This document shows, one piece after another, positions 10,607 through 20,113 of a DNA stretch of 64,000 nt. This stretch comes from Leptasterias polaris. Lineage: Eukaryota > Echinodermata > Asteroidea > Forcipulatida > Asteriidae. The notes below the pieces were generated by a model that saw only the letters and a program-made list of their open reading frames with translations, had not been told where the DNA came from and ran no database searches. The number at the start of each line of letters is the position of its first letter. Within the stretch, counting starts at the first letter, position 1. The DNA lies in the NCBI GenBank assembly GCA_037783415.1, contig JAZGTN010000025.1:4278001-4342000 (forward strand), read 5' to 3'. Made by a program: the position numbers and the translations under genes.

Positions 10607-12864
10607 GTAACTTACGTTACCGTTAGTTTATTTCGTTTTAATCTGCTTAAAATTGCCACACAGTTCTTCCCGCCAATGTAATCTTATTTTCGGGTGTGTA
10701 CACGACCTACAATGAGAGCAAAGACTATTATCGAAAAATTCATGACTTCTATGTTGAAAAAAAATCATACATAGCGCAGGTAAAGTATACCCACACAAGT
10801 GTTGTCCCAAAGAAAAACATCGTAAGTTTTTACAAAACAAAAAAAATTAATTTTCTTAAAACTCTTTATCTGATGCCTTTGGTTATAAACATTTCGTTTT
10901 AAACATTAAAAAGACATTCTCGTGAGAACAGTTCATCGCAAAATTGGCTCAAACTTTGGTAACGTAAGTTTCAACAATGATAACGTATGTTTCCTCTCAG
11001 GACATTTTGACTTTGATTGATCTGGTATCTTTTTGGCAATGAAAGTTTGCGAGACTTTTTGCTGATTTGAAAATGACCTGCGTTCAAACATGCAAAACGG
11101 ACAGTAAAGGCAATTACCAAAGGTACTAAATGAAGAAGTCCTTGCTTCTTGATTCAATCTTCTGACAAGCAAACTTAAACTGTGCTTATATCAGTTTTAA
11201 AAGCTACAGATTTTGTAAAACTACAACAACTCGAACAAGTTATAAAAGAAAAGTATAACAACAACGCTTTCCCTTCTTGTTTTTTTGCTTTATGAATGGC
11301 ATTTTTACAGTATAGTGGGGCACAATCACGAGGAGCTGATCGTGTAGTTGGCCCAGACCAGGAAATATCCGATACTGCAGAATCATTGGCGCTCTCATTC
11401 ATCAATACCTCCTCAGTGGTATCATCGATGAGATTTTCACCCTGTTGCCTTATTTTTGCCAGTGTTTCTTTCACACGTGATCGATGTTTTCGGACCTTTA
11501 TGTTCTTTTTTGTATAGCCTCTCCACATGCATGTAGTATTTCTTGACACGTTTACTTTCAGCCTCTAGACCTTTTCTCCCAGTTTATTTCGTTTTCTTTC
11601 CCGATAAGCAGCTTGTATTTCTGCCCTTGTTTTTCACACTTTGAGAACCACAGCAAACGAACAGGAACAAGTACAAATGGAACAAGTTAGAATGTAGAGC
11701 AACATAAAATGGGTGTTAACATTCACATATAAATAACTCTCCGTATACAATCCAGCCTTGTGCATATGTGTAACTTACGTTACCATGGGTTTCCGGACAA
11801 TTTAGTAACAGTTGAATTAAAGAAACACATTTCTAAACATACAGTATTAGTCATGTGTGTATACGGACTAAGTTGTGACAAGTTATTTGTATCATCAAAG
11901 CTCATTGAACGATTCTACACTAAAAAGGAAAAAAAGGGGGGGGGGGGAGAAAGAAACTTACGTTACTACTCAAGTAGTTTGAAAAAATAGAGCGTTTGTA
12001 ACTACAGCAAGTAAGCAACAACGTTTAAATTAAAGCAAGAATCTTGATTTTAAAGAAGGAGTTATGACTGTGCCAAAACAGAACGGAATGTTTACTTGAA
12101 CGGTCTTCCATAACGAGATGAACAATTACATATTTTAGTATTTTATATGAAACTTACATTACTTTTCAATGGTCTTAAAACCACTGGTATTTCAACAACA
12201 AATGTAACAATTAAGTGGATAGTTCATACTAACTCCAGAGAGGAAAACCTCTGACATCCTCTGCCAAGATATAAATGGATATTTAAATAATATTATGAAA
12301 AATATTCTAAGAACTTACAAAAGTATAAGTACATTTCTTCTTCAAGCCACGTGCATCACGTACTTAAACTCCTTTTTATCAACGAAACTGGTTGCTATTG
12401 TGTCTCTGACACCTGGTGGCGCTTTTGGTTAAGTAATTTTAGACTCCCGCGATCATTAATCGTGGAAATGGAAACAAATAATAAATCATGGTAACGTATG
12501 TTTCGTAACGTAAATTTCAAGAAGTACTTTTGGCGAGTAACTGCCCGATACCCCAAACAAAATTTACCGGGAACGTGCTGTAAATCCAAGTAGGAATACA
12601 GGGCTTACATTTGGGCTGCATTGTAGAGGTTCCCAGCTCATGCGGGTAACTAAAACATGGTAACGTATGTTTCATGCCATAAAAACACATATTTTAAAGC
12701 AGACGAGAAGGCCATGGTACGGGGAAAAAACTGTCATTCATGGTTTCACGATTATGAAGAATGAATAATACATATATTAATCTGTTGATACATGCGAATA
12801 CAGCTTTATTACGTTTATTCAAATTATTCTGAATTGACATGACTTCGTCGGTAACGTAAGTTAC
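10607..12864. repeat. Scattered 14-bp motif GTAACGTAAGTTAC inside the transposon
   Basis: Exact or near copies on both strands start at about 10,607, 10,959, 10,980, 11,770, 11,953, 12,149, 12,491, 12,505, 12,659 and 12,851. Most match GTAACGTAWGTTTC or its complement. None was noticed outside the element. Repeated short motifs within one element suggest protein binding sites, for example for its own transposase. That is inference. Confidence 0.7.
11175..11640 (-). pseudogene. Decayed ORF in the TIR element, basic N-terminal region
   Basis: A 124-codon frame ends at 11,175. Upstream in a shifted frame the sequence reads RAEIQAAYRERKRNKLGEK, followed by a stop. The current frame then gives KKNIKVRKHRSRVKETLAKI and an acidic stretch (DDTTEEVLMNESANDS). 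The RxERKR and basic-helix pattern resembles the N-terminal part of uncharacterised proteins found in transposons of aquatic animals. I cannot name the family. At least one frameshift and one stop are present, and no DDE core follows, so the element is probably non-autonomous. Confidence 0.4.
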
Positions 12865-13267
12865 AGTTGAACTTGCGACACACTTTGATGTTCAAAATAG
12901 AAGTTCCAGAGGTAGTAAAAATCAAGTTCAGTCATCACGTTGACACGACATTTCCCCATACATTAAAATCAAAATCAGTAGAAAGTTACATCAAATGTGA
13001 ACTGCACAACCTTGGAACCACCGTTGTTATTTTTTGCGACATATGCTTTTATCATTGATTCGATGAAAACAACCTTCAAAGACTAGAGCTGGTTGAAAAA
13101 ATAATGGATTGGCGACAGCTTTTGTTTTCAAAAATGTGTCTATGATGAGTTGCTTTATAACATGGCACTACATTTCCAACATATCATGTCCAGATGTTTT
13201 CATACACTTGCTCAAACATATGCGACATGAAAATCATGTGTTTGCGGCGATGTACTGGGAATGGCCC

Positions 13268-13446
13268 TGAAAAGACTCACGGGTCGTTAAAACCGTGGAC
13301 TTTTGGTGACACAAAATGCAGTAGATATTTATTGATGAGAAAATCGTCGGTGGTACACACTCTCTTTCTAAAGCGTTGTTCGATGGAAAATGAGGGCACC
13401 AGTTATCCCAACATGCAAATTGTTTATTGCGTGCATCCTTGAGAAA
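13268..13446. repeat. 224-bp satellite, right block
   Basis: Continues the unit interrupted at 10,416: AAAAGACTCACGGGTCGTTA, then TCGTCGGTGGTACACACTC and GCGTTGTTCGATGGAAAATG. It carries an internal deletion relative to the left block. Confidence 0.85.
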
Positions 13447-13652
13447 TGGCTACGCGGATACGGGGTGGGATGTGCCGTGTACAGCAATAGGAGGTGGCGG
13501 GAATAATTTCTAAGTCCAAACAGATCACCCTGGTGGCGGCTATGCGGATACGGGGTGGGGTGTGCGCTGTACAAAGCAATAGGAGGTGAAGGGAATAATT
13601 TCTAAGTCCAACCCAATCACCCTGGTGGCGGCTACGCGGATACGGGGTTAAA
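13447..13652. repeat. ~91-bp tandem satellite
   Basis: GGCTACGCGGATACGGGGT starts at 13,448, 13,538 (one base changed) and 13,630, with period 90-92 bp. Each unit also has AATTTCTAAGTCCAA and ATCACCCTGG boxes. Related to 7,447-7,570. Confidence 0.85.
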
Positions 13653-14736
13653 TATTTAGCTCTACAAAATGGCAGAGAGTCTTAACTCTTAATCCAAAAA
13701 GTATACGGAAAACCACACAACTGAAAGGAATATTTGTGTGGATTATTATATTCTACTTGTGAAACATCTTTCCAACCTTCCTTATTCATTAACGAACGCT
13801 TTCAAATGCTTTGTTAAATACTTATTTTAACTTTTTTCATTTGTTTGTTCACAACCACTATAGAGCATCTATATATTATTTTAAAATGGAAAGTATTGAA
13901 AAGAACAATAACGTTGCATTTACATTTTAAATCGTTATCTTATCACACTTCAACACTTCATTAACAATCGATATCAAAAACACATAATTTATAACTCGGT
14001 GTTTATATATTTGATTATGCAAGTTGAATTGACATTCAATAAATTTAAAGAAGGAAATATCTGAGGTTTGTCAATTTTTCTAAGGGCTGTTTCGACATAC
14101 TTTGTGGGTTAAAAAGTGTATCATAAACTCCAGTTAGTTTACAATCAACATGAAATAGTGTGCTTATTTATATGCCAAGACTGACCCCCCCCCTCCCCCA
14201 GTCAGGTTATTTACACATGTATGATGTACCCCATTCATTTCATGTGTTATACCTGAATTGTTAATCGCCTAGAAATAGTGTAGAGATTCAACAATGGACC
14301 AACTGGCCTATAGCCTATTCCCCACCACAAATATAAACACCAAGTACGTTGAAAAATAGTGTTCCAATAGTGATATAAGCATACAAACTTGTAGAAATGT
14401 TGTTAGCATACATGATCTTAAAAATTATAAGGGTTTCCACATCATAATTTGAATTTTTGTTGGGGGGGGGGGGGGGGGGGGTAAACTGTGCCTAACTGGA
14501 GAAAGCCTCTCTTTTTGGTCAATTGAGGGCGCTGGTTTTCTTTTGTTTTTCTTTATGTTGAAAAATGTGACATTTTATCCGTGAATTACACATTAATGTG
14601 CAACATGTGAGCGGGAACAATTTGATTCTTGCTTAGACACATTATCTACAACTGGGCTATATTTCATGCAAACCCCCTCCGGAGAGAACAAGAATCGTTT
14701 TCTGGACGGATTTCAGAGCCATGGCCCATAGTCTAA
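13653..14736. other. No gene recognised; contains a poly-G run
   Basis: AT-rich with no supported coding region. Poly-C/CT near 14,186-14,200 and a run of about 20 G at 14,462-14,481. Confidence 0.5.
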
Positions 14737-15205
14737 TGGAATTTGGGCTTTCTTTCCATTTTTGAAACTATCCTCCAGCTAGTGAGGGAGACTATAAGTT
14801 AGTATAACGGCGAAAAAATATATGCAATTCGGGCTATAGGCCTACTAACTGTTCCCTAATGGAAAATTAACACTTATTCCCAAAATATTCAATGATAAAA
14901 AAGTGCATAACGGCAGTATCAATCCTGACATGGAATTTGGGCTTTCTTTCCCTTTTTGAAATCATCCTCCAGTGGGGGTAAACTTACGGCGAAATTAAAT
15001 ATCATAGGCCTATGTTCCATAATATTGTAAAATAAACACTTATTCCCAAAATCTTCAATGATAACTATGTGCATAACGGCGATATCAATCCTGACATGGA
15101 ATTTGGGCTTTCTTTCCCTTTTTGAAATCATCCTCCAGTGGGACTGGGGGGACACTAACGGTGATATTAAATATTATATGTTCCATAATGGAAAATAAAC
15201 ACTTA
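14737..15205. repeat. Tandem repeat, period 167-190 bp
   Basis: TGGAATTTGGGCTTTCTTTC starts near 14,739, 14,931 and 15,098. The last two copies are nearly identical over AATCCTGACA...ATCATCCTCCAGTGG and are 167 bp apart. The first is diverged. Confidence 0.8.
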
Positions 15206-15361
15206 CCTTCAAATGTCTGGAAAAGAAGTCAAAATCCCCAGTTTGTTTGTCGTCATTGACTTGTTATAATCCTAAAGTGCGACGTCAGACGCCCAAAGTG
15301 AAAAGCACATGCAATGGCGTCCTTTGACTACCAACAGATCGAGATATAATTACAACTAATG

Positions 15362-15498
15362 CAAATGGTGACCAGAGAAATTTCATCGACATGGATGGGT
15401 TGGTTACCAACACAGTAATCTGTAAAGTTTTAGGTTACAGCGCCCTCACAAGGCAGATTGGGGTTAGCCTAGGTCCTAGTCACAGAATGCAACTTGTA
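15362..15498. repeat. Dispersed repeat, copy 2
   Basis: Second copy of the segment at 3,307-3,453, same orientation, sharing GTTACAGCGCCCTCACAAGG and GGTTAGCCTAGGTCCT. Confidence 0.75.
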
Positions 15499-15659
15499 AT
15501 ACCACGGTGAGGACCGGCCAAGAAAACTGGTGGAATCAACGCTGTTGTTCCCGCGGTCATGTTGATCCCCTAGCTCGCTACGACTGGAGACCCGCCACCC
15601 TCCCCCGCAACAACCCCCAATGTCCGTAGTCAAACCAATAATTCCAGATTATATATTGT

Positions 15660-16140
15660 TTCATGTGCACTAATTTTCTATACCTACAGCGTGTGCCTTA
15701 AACTCACATATTTTTAAAGTCCGAACCAAGCAGTCCTCTATATATGCCTATGTATCCTTAGTAAACTAATGGTCCATACCTACAGCGTGTGCCTTCCACT
15801 CGATTTTTTTTTTCAGAGTCGGAACAAAGAGTCACCTTTATACCTATACCCATTCCTAAGTAAACTAATGGTATAGCGTGTGCCTTCCACTCGCAAATTA
15901 TTTACTAATTATTTACTAAGTATAAAGCAAGGACTTCCCTATGCCATAGTACCCTGTGTACTCTGTTAACTAAATAAACTAATGGTCTATACCTAAAGCG
16001 TGTGCCTCCAACTCGAATTATTTTCTGAGTCCCCTGTATACTTATACCTATTCCTAAGTAAACTAATGGTATAGCGTGTGCCTTCGACTCACAAATTATT
16101 TACTATATTTATAAGTATAAAGCACTAAATTCCCCTGCCA
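15660..16140. repeat. Tandem repeat with AGCGTGTGCCTTCNACTCG box
   Basis: AGCGTGTGCC recurs at about 15,688, 15,784, 15,876, 15,998 and 16,073. It alternates with AAACTAATGGT and ATTATTTACTAA phrases, period roughly 80-120 bp. No coding potential. Confidence 0.75.
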
Positions 16141-16189
16141 TAGTATCCAATGTAAAGTATGAATCGAAGGTTCATCAAGTTCAAAATGC

Positions 16190-16380
16190 ATATGTTCCTG
16201 GGGGGACCCAAGTGGGTGTCGTGGAAGGGCAGCGGATTCCGAACCCAGAGGTCCCCGGTTCGAGCCCCAGTGGTTTTAGCGCATGGCGCACAAGCGGTGG
16301 GTCAATGGACTGCACCATTGAAAAAAAAGACGCAACGTGGCACGGCGCCTACTCGCTGACTGTCTGAGCAGATTACTTTA
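16190..16380 (+). mobile_element. tRNA-like SINE remnant
   Basis: GGTTCGAGCCC at 16,258-16,268 matches the Pol III B box almost exactly. It sits about 45 bp downstream of TGTCGTGGAAGGGCAGCGG, a weak A-box candidate. The cloverleaf does not close well (the T stem mismatches), so this is not a functional tRNA gene. A short A run follows at 16,321. SINE is the best reading but there is no second copy in the window. Confidence 0.4.
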
Positions 16381-16960
16381 CATCACAAATTATTTCATAT
16401 GGATAGTTAAATTAACTAATTCCACCTTCACGCAACAAGTACCGATGAATCTCAAATCACACACCGCACGAAGGACAAATTAACAAAACCAATCGTTAAT
16501 TTCTATGCCTATGATGGAGCTTAAGTAAATGTCAATAAATGCATTGTTTCAAAGTATAAACTAAATTTCAGGTACAATGGCAATCAATGCCAAAGGACAT
16601 TTAGTTTCAGCTCAACTTCACACTTTGCACAAAAATTCAATTGAACAAATGAATCACACACTGCAGATGACTGGACATGTGCAACCTAGTTGCACCTGTG
16701 AACAACTTCACCGTCATTTACCCACTGAACAGGGCAATTGGAATTCACTCACGATTAAAATACAGGATCTCTAAAACTTTGTATTTAATTATTATTTTAA
16801 TAATTGTTTTATGAGGCCATCTTTCTAGTGAATTAATTACACATGTGCCTTTGCAGAGTTAAAGCGTAGAGATTGTAAAAATTGTACTCTAAAAGAGAAA
16901 ACATGCAGCTGTCGTATTCATCTTCTAAAAGACTACTCAAATCTAGCGTGACACTCATCA
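16381..16960. other. No gene recognised
   Basis: A 65-codon frame at 16,577-16,774 has no recognisable domain. It begins right after a possible splice acceptor (TTTCAG at about 16,566-16,571). I cannot support it as an exon. Confidence 0.4.
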
Positions 16961-17410
16961 TCAAACGTCGTAGGCTACTGCCCGTTGACGCAACAACCGT
17001 CCACTTCTCCTGGGTTGTGTGGCTGGTGCTTGGGTGATTTTGCGTCGCTGTAGGGTCGCCGCAGTTAGTTCAGCCACGCTGAGGCCACTCCACCTGGTGA
17101 GGCCGTCGATCCAGCGGAGTTTGGGCCTTCCAACCCCGCGACGGTGTCCAAGTGGGGTTCCGTTAAGCACTGCTGCTGCAAGACCACCCTGCCGAACTGC
17201 ATGACCAAGCCAAGCGACTTTTTGCTCCATGATTGTGTTGGCAGAGAGTCACCACTTGTTGCCGATCAGTGCTTTGAGGCTTTCATTTGTGACAAAGTCT
17301 GACCAGCGGATTCCGAGTAGCTGGCGCCAGATGTATCTACCAAAGCTGTCTATGCGCTGGATGTCTGCAGCTTTAAGTGTGAGCGTATTACCATGCTCAA
17401 CAATTTATAC
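16961..17410 (-). pseudogene. C-terminal fragment of a non-LTR reverse transcriptase
   Basis: The minus strand reads LKAADIQRIDSFGRYIWRQL, LGIRWSDFVTNESLKALIGN, one in-frame TGA at 17,249-17,251, then MEQKVAWLGHAVRQGG and GRPKLRWIDGL. The order (L-R-x-I-L-x-I-x-W-x-D-x-V-x-N, then x-W-x-G-H-x-x-R, then G-R-P-x-x-R-W) is the signature of the region after the reverse transcriptase palm in many LINEs. The polymerase core itself is absent, so this is a truncated, dead copy. Confidence 0.7.
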
Positions 17411-17665
17411 TGTGACCCCTACTTCAAAATAAACGTTTGAAACCGACCAAAACTGTCCGCATACTTGACAATAACATTCTTTTATAATTGAACGTCATTT
17501 CGATTATTTGTCAAACTAACACCCGGCAAACCCCGGGTTTGGTTTTTAGCAGGTGCTGAGTAGACATCGCAAGGGGGGGGGGGGGGGGGGGCAAGGTGCA
17601 TCAGCCGTGCTACTAAAAGTATAGTGGTAGTGCACATACACCGATCAAAAGGCACCGTGCATTTA
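17411..17665. other. Unassigned; poly-G run, possible 5' end of the interrupted element
   Basis: A run of about 19 G lies at 17,573-17,591. A small hairpin (GTGCTACTAAAAGTATAGTGGTAGTGCAC region) follows near 17,607-17,637. The next element's true 5' boundary may lie here, but the array gives no counterpart to fix it. Confidence 0.35.
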
Positions 17666-17920
17666 TTAGGTGTTCGGGCACTCCGCCCGGAACACCTCTT
17701 GTTTTTGTTCCGGTTTTTAGTTGTTCGGGCGACAGCCGAGCACCTCTTGTTAGTTAATCGGGTATTCAGCCCGAACAACTCTTTGTTATTGTTCGGGTTG
17801 CTTTTTTAGGTGTTCGGACAATCCGCCCGAACAACTCTTTGTTGTTGTTCTGTTTTTTAGGTGTTCGGGCATTCAGCCCGAACAACTCTCTTTTAATGTT
17901 CGTTTTTTTTTTTTTTTTTA
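17666..17920 (+). repeat. Hairpin minisatellite, five units
   Basis: Units begin near 17,666, 17,718, 17,751, 17,806 and 17,857 with the pattern TTAGGTGTTCGGGC, a short loop, then GCCCGAACAACTCTTTG and a T-rich spacer. Each unit folds into a GTTCGGGC/GCCCGAAC hairpin. The same unit in reverse complement ends the B modules of the array (40,170-40,277, 51,607-51,654, 63,490-63,533). Confidence 0.85.
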
Positions 17921-18323
17921 GTTCTCCTTTTTCTTCTGATAGTCATTTGTCCGCGAAAACAAAAACAGTTGCAAAACTTTGATGAATTTGAAAGTTTGCA
18001 TGTAGTTAGAGTATAACTAGCAGATGCTGAGTAAGTTGTGACGTAATGATTACGTCATCAGGTTTCGAAATACAGTAAATCAAAGTTTAATATTTCAAAA
18101 AATCATAACTCAATAACACTACCGAATGGATTTGTACATTCAATACATCATTGGACAGGTCTTTCAAAACCCAACAAACGCTACACAAAGAGTAACCCCG
18201 TTTGACCTTGACCTCCGGCTCAAAATGTAAATTGAATATTTCGTTAGTATAGAGGAATTTCGAATTAGTGCCTTCTGCGCACATCCGCGTCGAAACCGAG
18301 GCTCACTGTGCTACATTCTCAAC

Positions 18324-19669
18324 ATGGCTGCACAAACTACTCGTATGTCAACAACGAAGGTAAGTCAGTCCCTGCATGGAAGATGTACGTTCCCTCTATA
18401 CCTTATTTTTTGTAGCTGAAGTTGCATGGAATAAATCAGATGTTGATATGTCATAAATTCGTAATCATGTCACTTATAATGAAAGGATAATTTGACCATT
18501 TTCTGTCGTGGTTTTGACGCACCGTTTGTGTTTGTGTGTCCGATCCTTGACGTGACGTGGAACCTGACGAATACGTAGAGTTACTGCTTGTTGAAGTTCA
18601 GAAACTCGACCACTTAATGTGGAGCACCTTGTCTTTGACACTTTCCTCCACTTTTCGAGGTCAGTGTCGCCACATTTCGTCGTTGACAAATTCCAATTTT
18701 ATTCAGTGAATTACTGGTACCTTTACCTTCAAAACTCTTGCTTTTTAATCTCTGCTAACGATTTCCGTGCCATGAAACATTCCCCGAAATTAAAAAACGG
18801 CGATGTCCGGAAATTGGGCACAAAATGGGAGTACCGAAAACTTGGGCATGTCGGGTAGCCTTGCTCTACTTAAGAGCCCCCACCCCCATCGAAGCCCAAA
18901 GGAAGAGCATAAGTATTAACCATGGAGGAATGGAGGAATGAAATAAAAGCTATTTTATTCCTCTATGTATTAACCACAATTTCACAGTAAAAATAAAAGT
19001 CTCATACAATCAATGATTTCAACAATTAATGACAAAGTCCAGACCTAGTCAGACCTAGCTATATTTCTCTTTCGCAAAGAGAAATATAGCTAGGTCTGAC
19101 TAAAGTTGGCTTGATTTGTAAATTTTATTTCAAAGTGAATTTGATCCATTGAGAATGTTCTTCCACAAATAAGACACAGTCAGACATGCCTTTTGTGATT
19201 GTAAATAGGGATAATAAGGGTTTATCATAAATCAATTCTAAAATGTTCACTTGGACTACGTTGGAATTTTTAATGCTCTATTCAAGTGCCGTTAGGGAAC
19301 ACTTCAAACATTTTTATTTTTTTGGTTGGTTAGACTGACTTCACACTTTTGTGTATGCTTAAGTGTAAACAATGTTGTTGATAGACTAGCTACTTCAAAA
19401 TATCAAAGGAGGCCATTTTATATCCAGGTTTTCATTATATTTCCGGTTGGTTACAAACATGACCGACATATTTTTGACAGTTGTTGAGTTTGTTGTTTTA
19501 GAAAATTTATATCAGAAACATTCCTTGGCATTATTGTATAAATTAAAGAACAAATTTTGAAAATTGTATACATATTTATTTTATCTTTCATTAGGCAATG
19601 TCCACTGGTCTCACAGAAGAGGACATCCCAGGAGCAAAACAGGATGTATCTGTACATATACACATGTAG
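18324..19669 (+). pseudogene. First two exons of the transposon's second gene (SAP/YqaJ-type start?)
   Basis: An ATG at 18,324 opens 12 codons (MAAQTTRMSTTK) ending at a strong donor, AAG|GTAAGT, at 18,359/18,360. An acceptor TTTCATTAG|GCA at 19,594/19,595 joins in frame and gives AMSTGLTEEDIPGAKQDVSV before TAG at 19,667-19,669. The phrase EEDIPGA resembles the start of SAP-domain segments in the YqaJ nuclease ORF of ISL2EU elements. That is recollection of a family pattern, not an alignment. The reading frame ends exactly where a small foldback element begins (19,669), and only 270 bp separate that from the end of the transposase gene, so the nuclease body has been lost. Confidence 0.4.
19046..19102. 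repeat. Perfect 27-bp hairpin with 3-nt loop
   Basis: TAGTCAGACCTAGCTATATT plus TCTCTTT (19,046-19,072) is exactly complementary to 19,076-19,102 around the loop CGC. It lies in the long first intron of the plus-strand gene of the ISL2EU-like element. Confidence 0.9.
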
Positions 19670-19845
19670 CTGGATTCTCAATGTGAGGTCATCATTACAT
19701 AATAATATTGATAAGTTATTCCAGAGAACAATTGTTCTGGGACAGGGTCTTCCAAAACAATGAAAAATATGTGTTCTTTATATTTAAAAAACCACTCATG
19801 ATGATATATTATGTAATGCATGTGACCTCACGTTGAGAATCCAGC
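19669..19845. mobile_element. 177-bp MITE-like foldback
   Basis: GCTGGATTCTCAATGTGAGG (19,669) and its inverted counterpart CCTCACGTTGAGAATCCAGC (ending 19,845) are near-perfect TIRs of about 23 bp. Weaker complementarity continues inward (ATTACATAATAATAT against ATATTATGTAAT). No coding capacity. The target duplication is unclear. Confidence 0.75.
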
Positions 19846-20113
19846 CATATGTCAGCAAGTGACCAAATTATGTTAGCGCTCCTGAAGACTGTTATTTAAA
19901 AAATAAATAAATAAATCATTTAAAAGTACACAGGAATGTACAAAATGATTTTTCTAACAAAAGTAATACAGGTGTAACATAAAAGCACCATTACTTACAT
20001 GTAGTATTTTAGCAAACCTTTAAGTAGTATTTAAATAAAAGGCATGAGAGTGCTATGTATAAAATGAATATCAGTGAGTTTGTCTGTTTTTTTTTTACAA
20101 GGAATGGTTTGTT

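Larger units (their letters stand above)
10417..13267. mobile_element. DNA transposon with 20-bp perfect TIRs inserted in a satellite
   Basis: The left end GGGCCATTCCCAGTACATCG (10,417-10,436) is exactly repeated in reverse complement at 13,248-13,267. Flanking TGAA at 10,413-10,416 and 13,268-13,271 fits a 4-bp target duplication. Removing the element rejoins CACTGAAAAGAC as found elsewhere in the satellite. A 2-bp GA duplication with termini AGGG...CCCT fits equally well. The total is 2,851 bp. The interior has one decayed coding region (11,175-11,640) and many copies of a 14-bp motif. The superfamily is not identified. Confidence 0.85.

Noticed and set aside
10696..10902. 68-codon plus-strand frame within the TIR element
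   Set aside because: Lys- and Phe-rich low-complexity translation of AT-rich DNA with no domain.
16258..16268. Functional tRNA gene at the B box
   Set aside because: The T stem and anticodon stem do not pair acceptably. Only a SINE-like remnant is supported.
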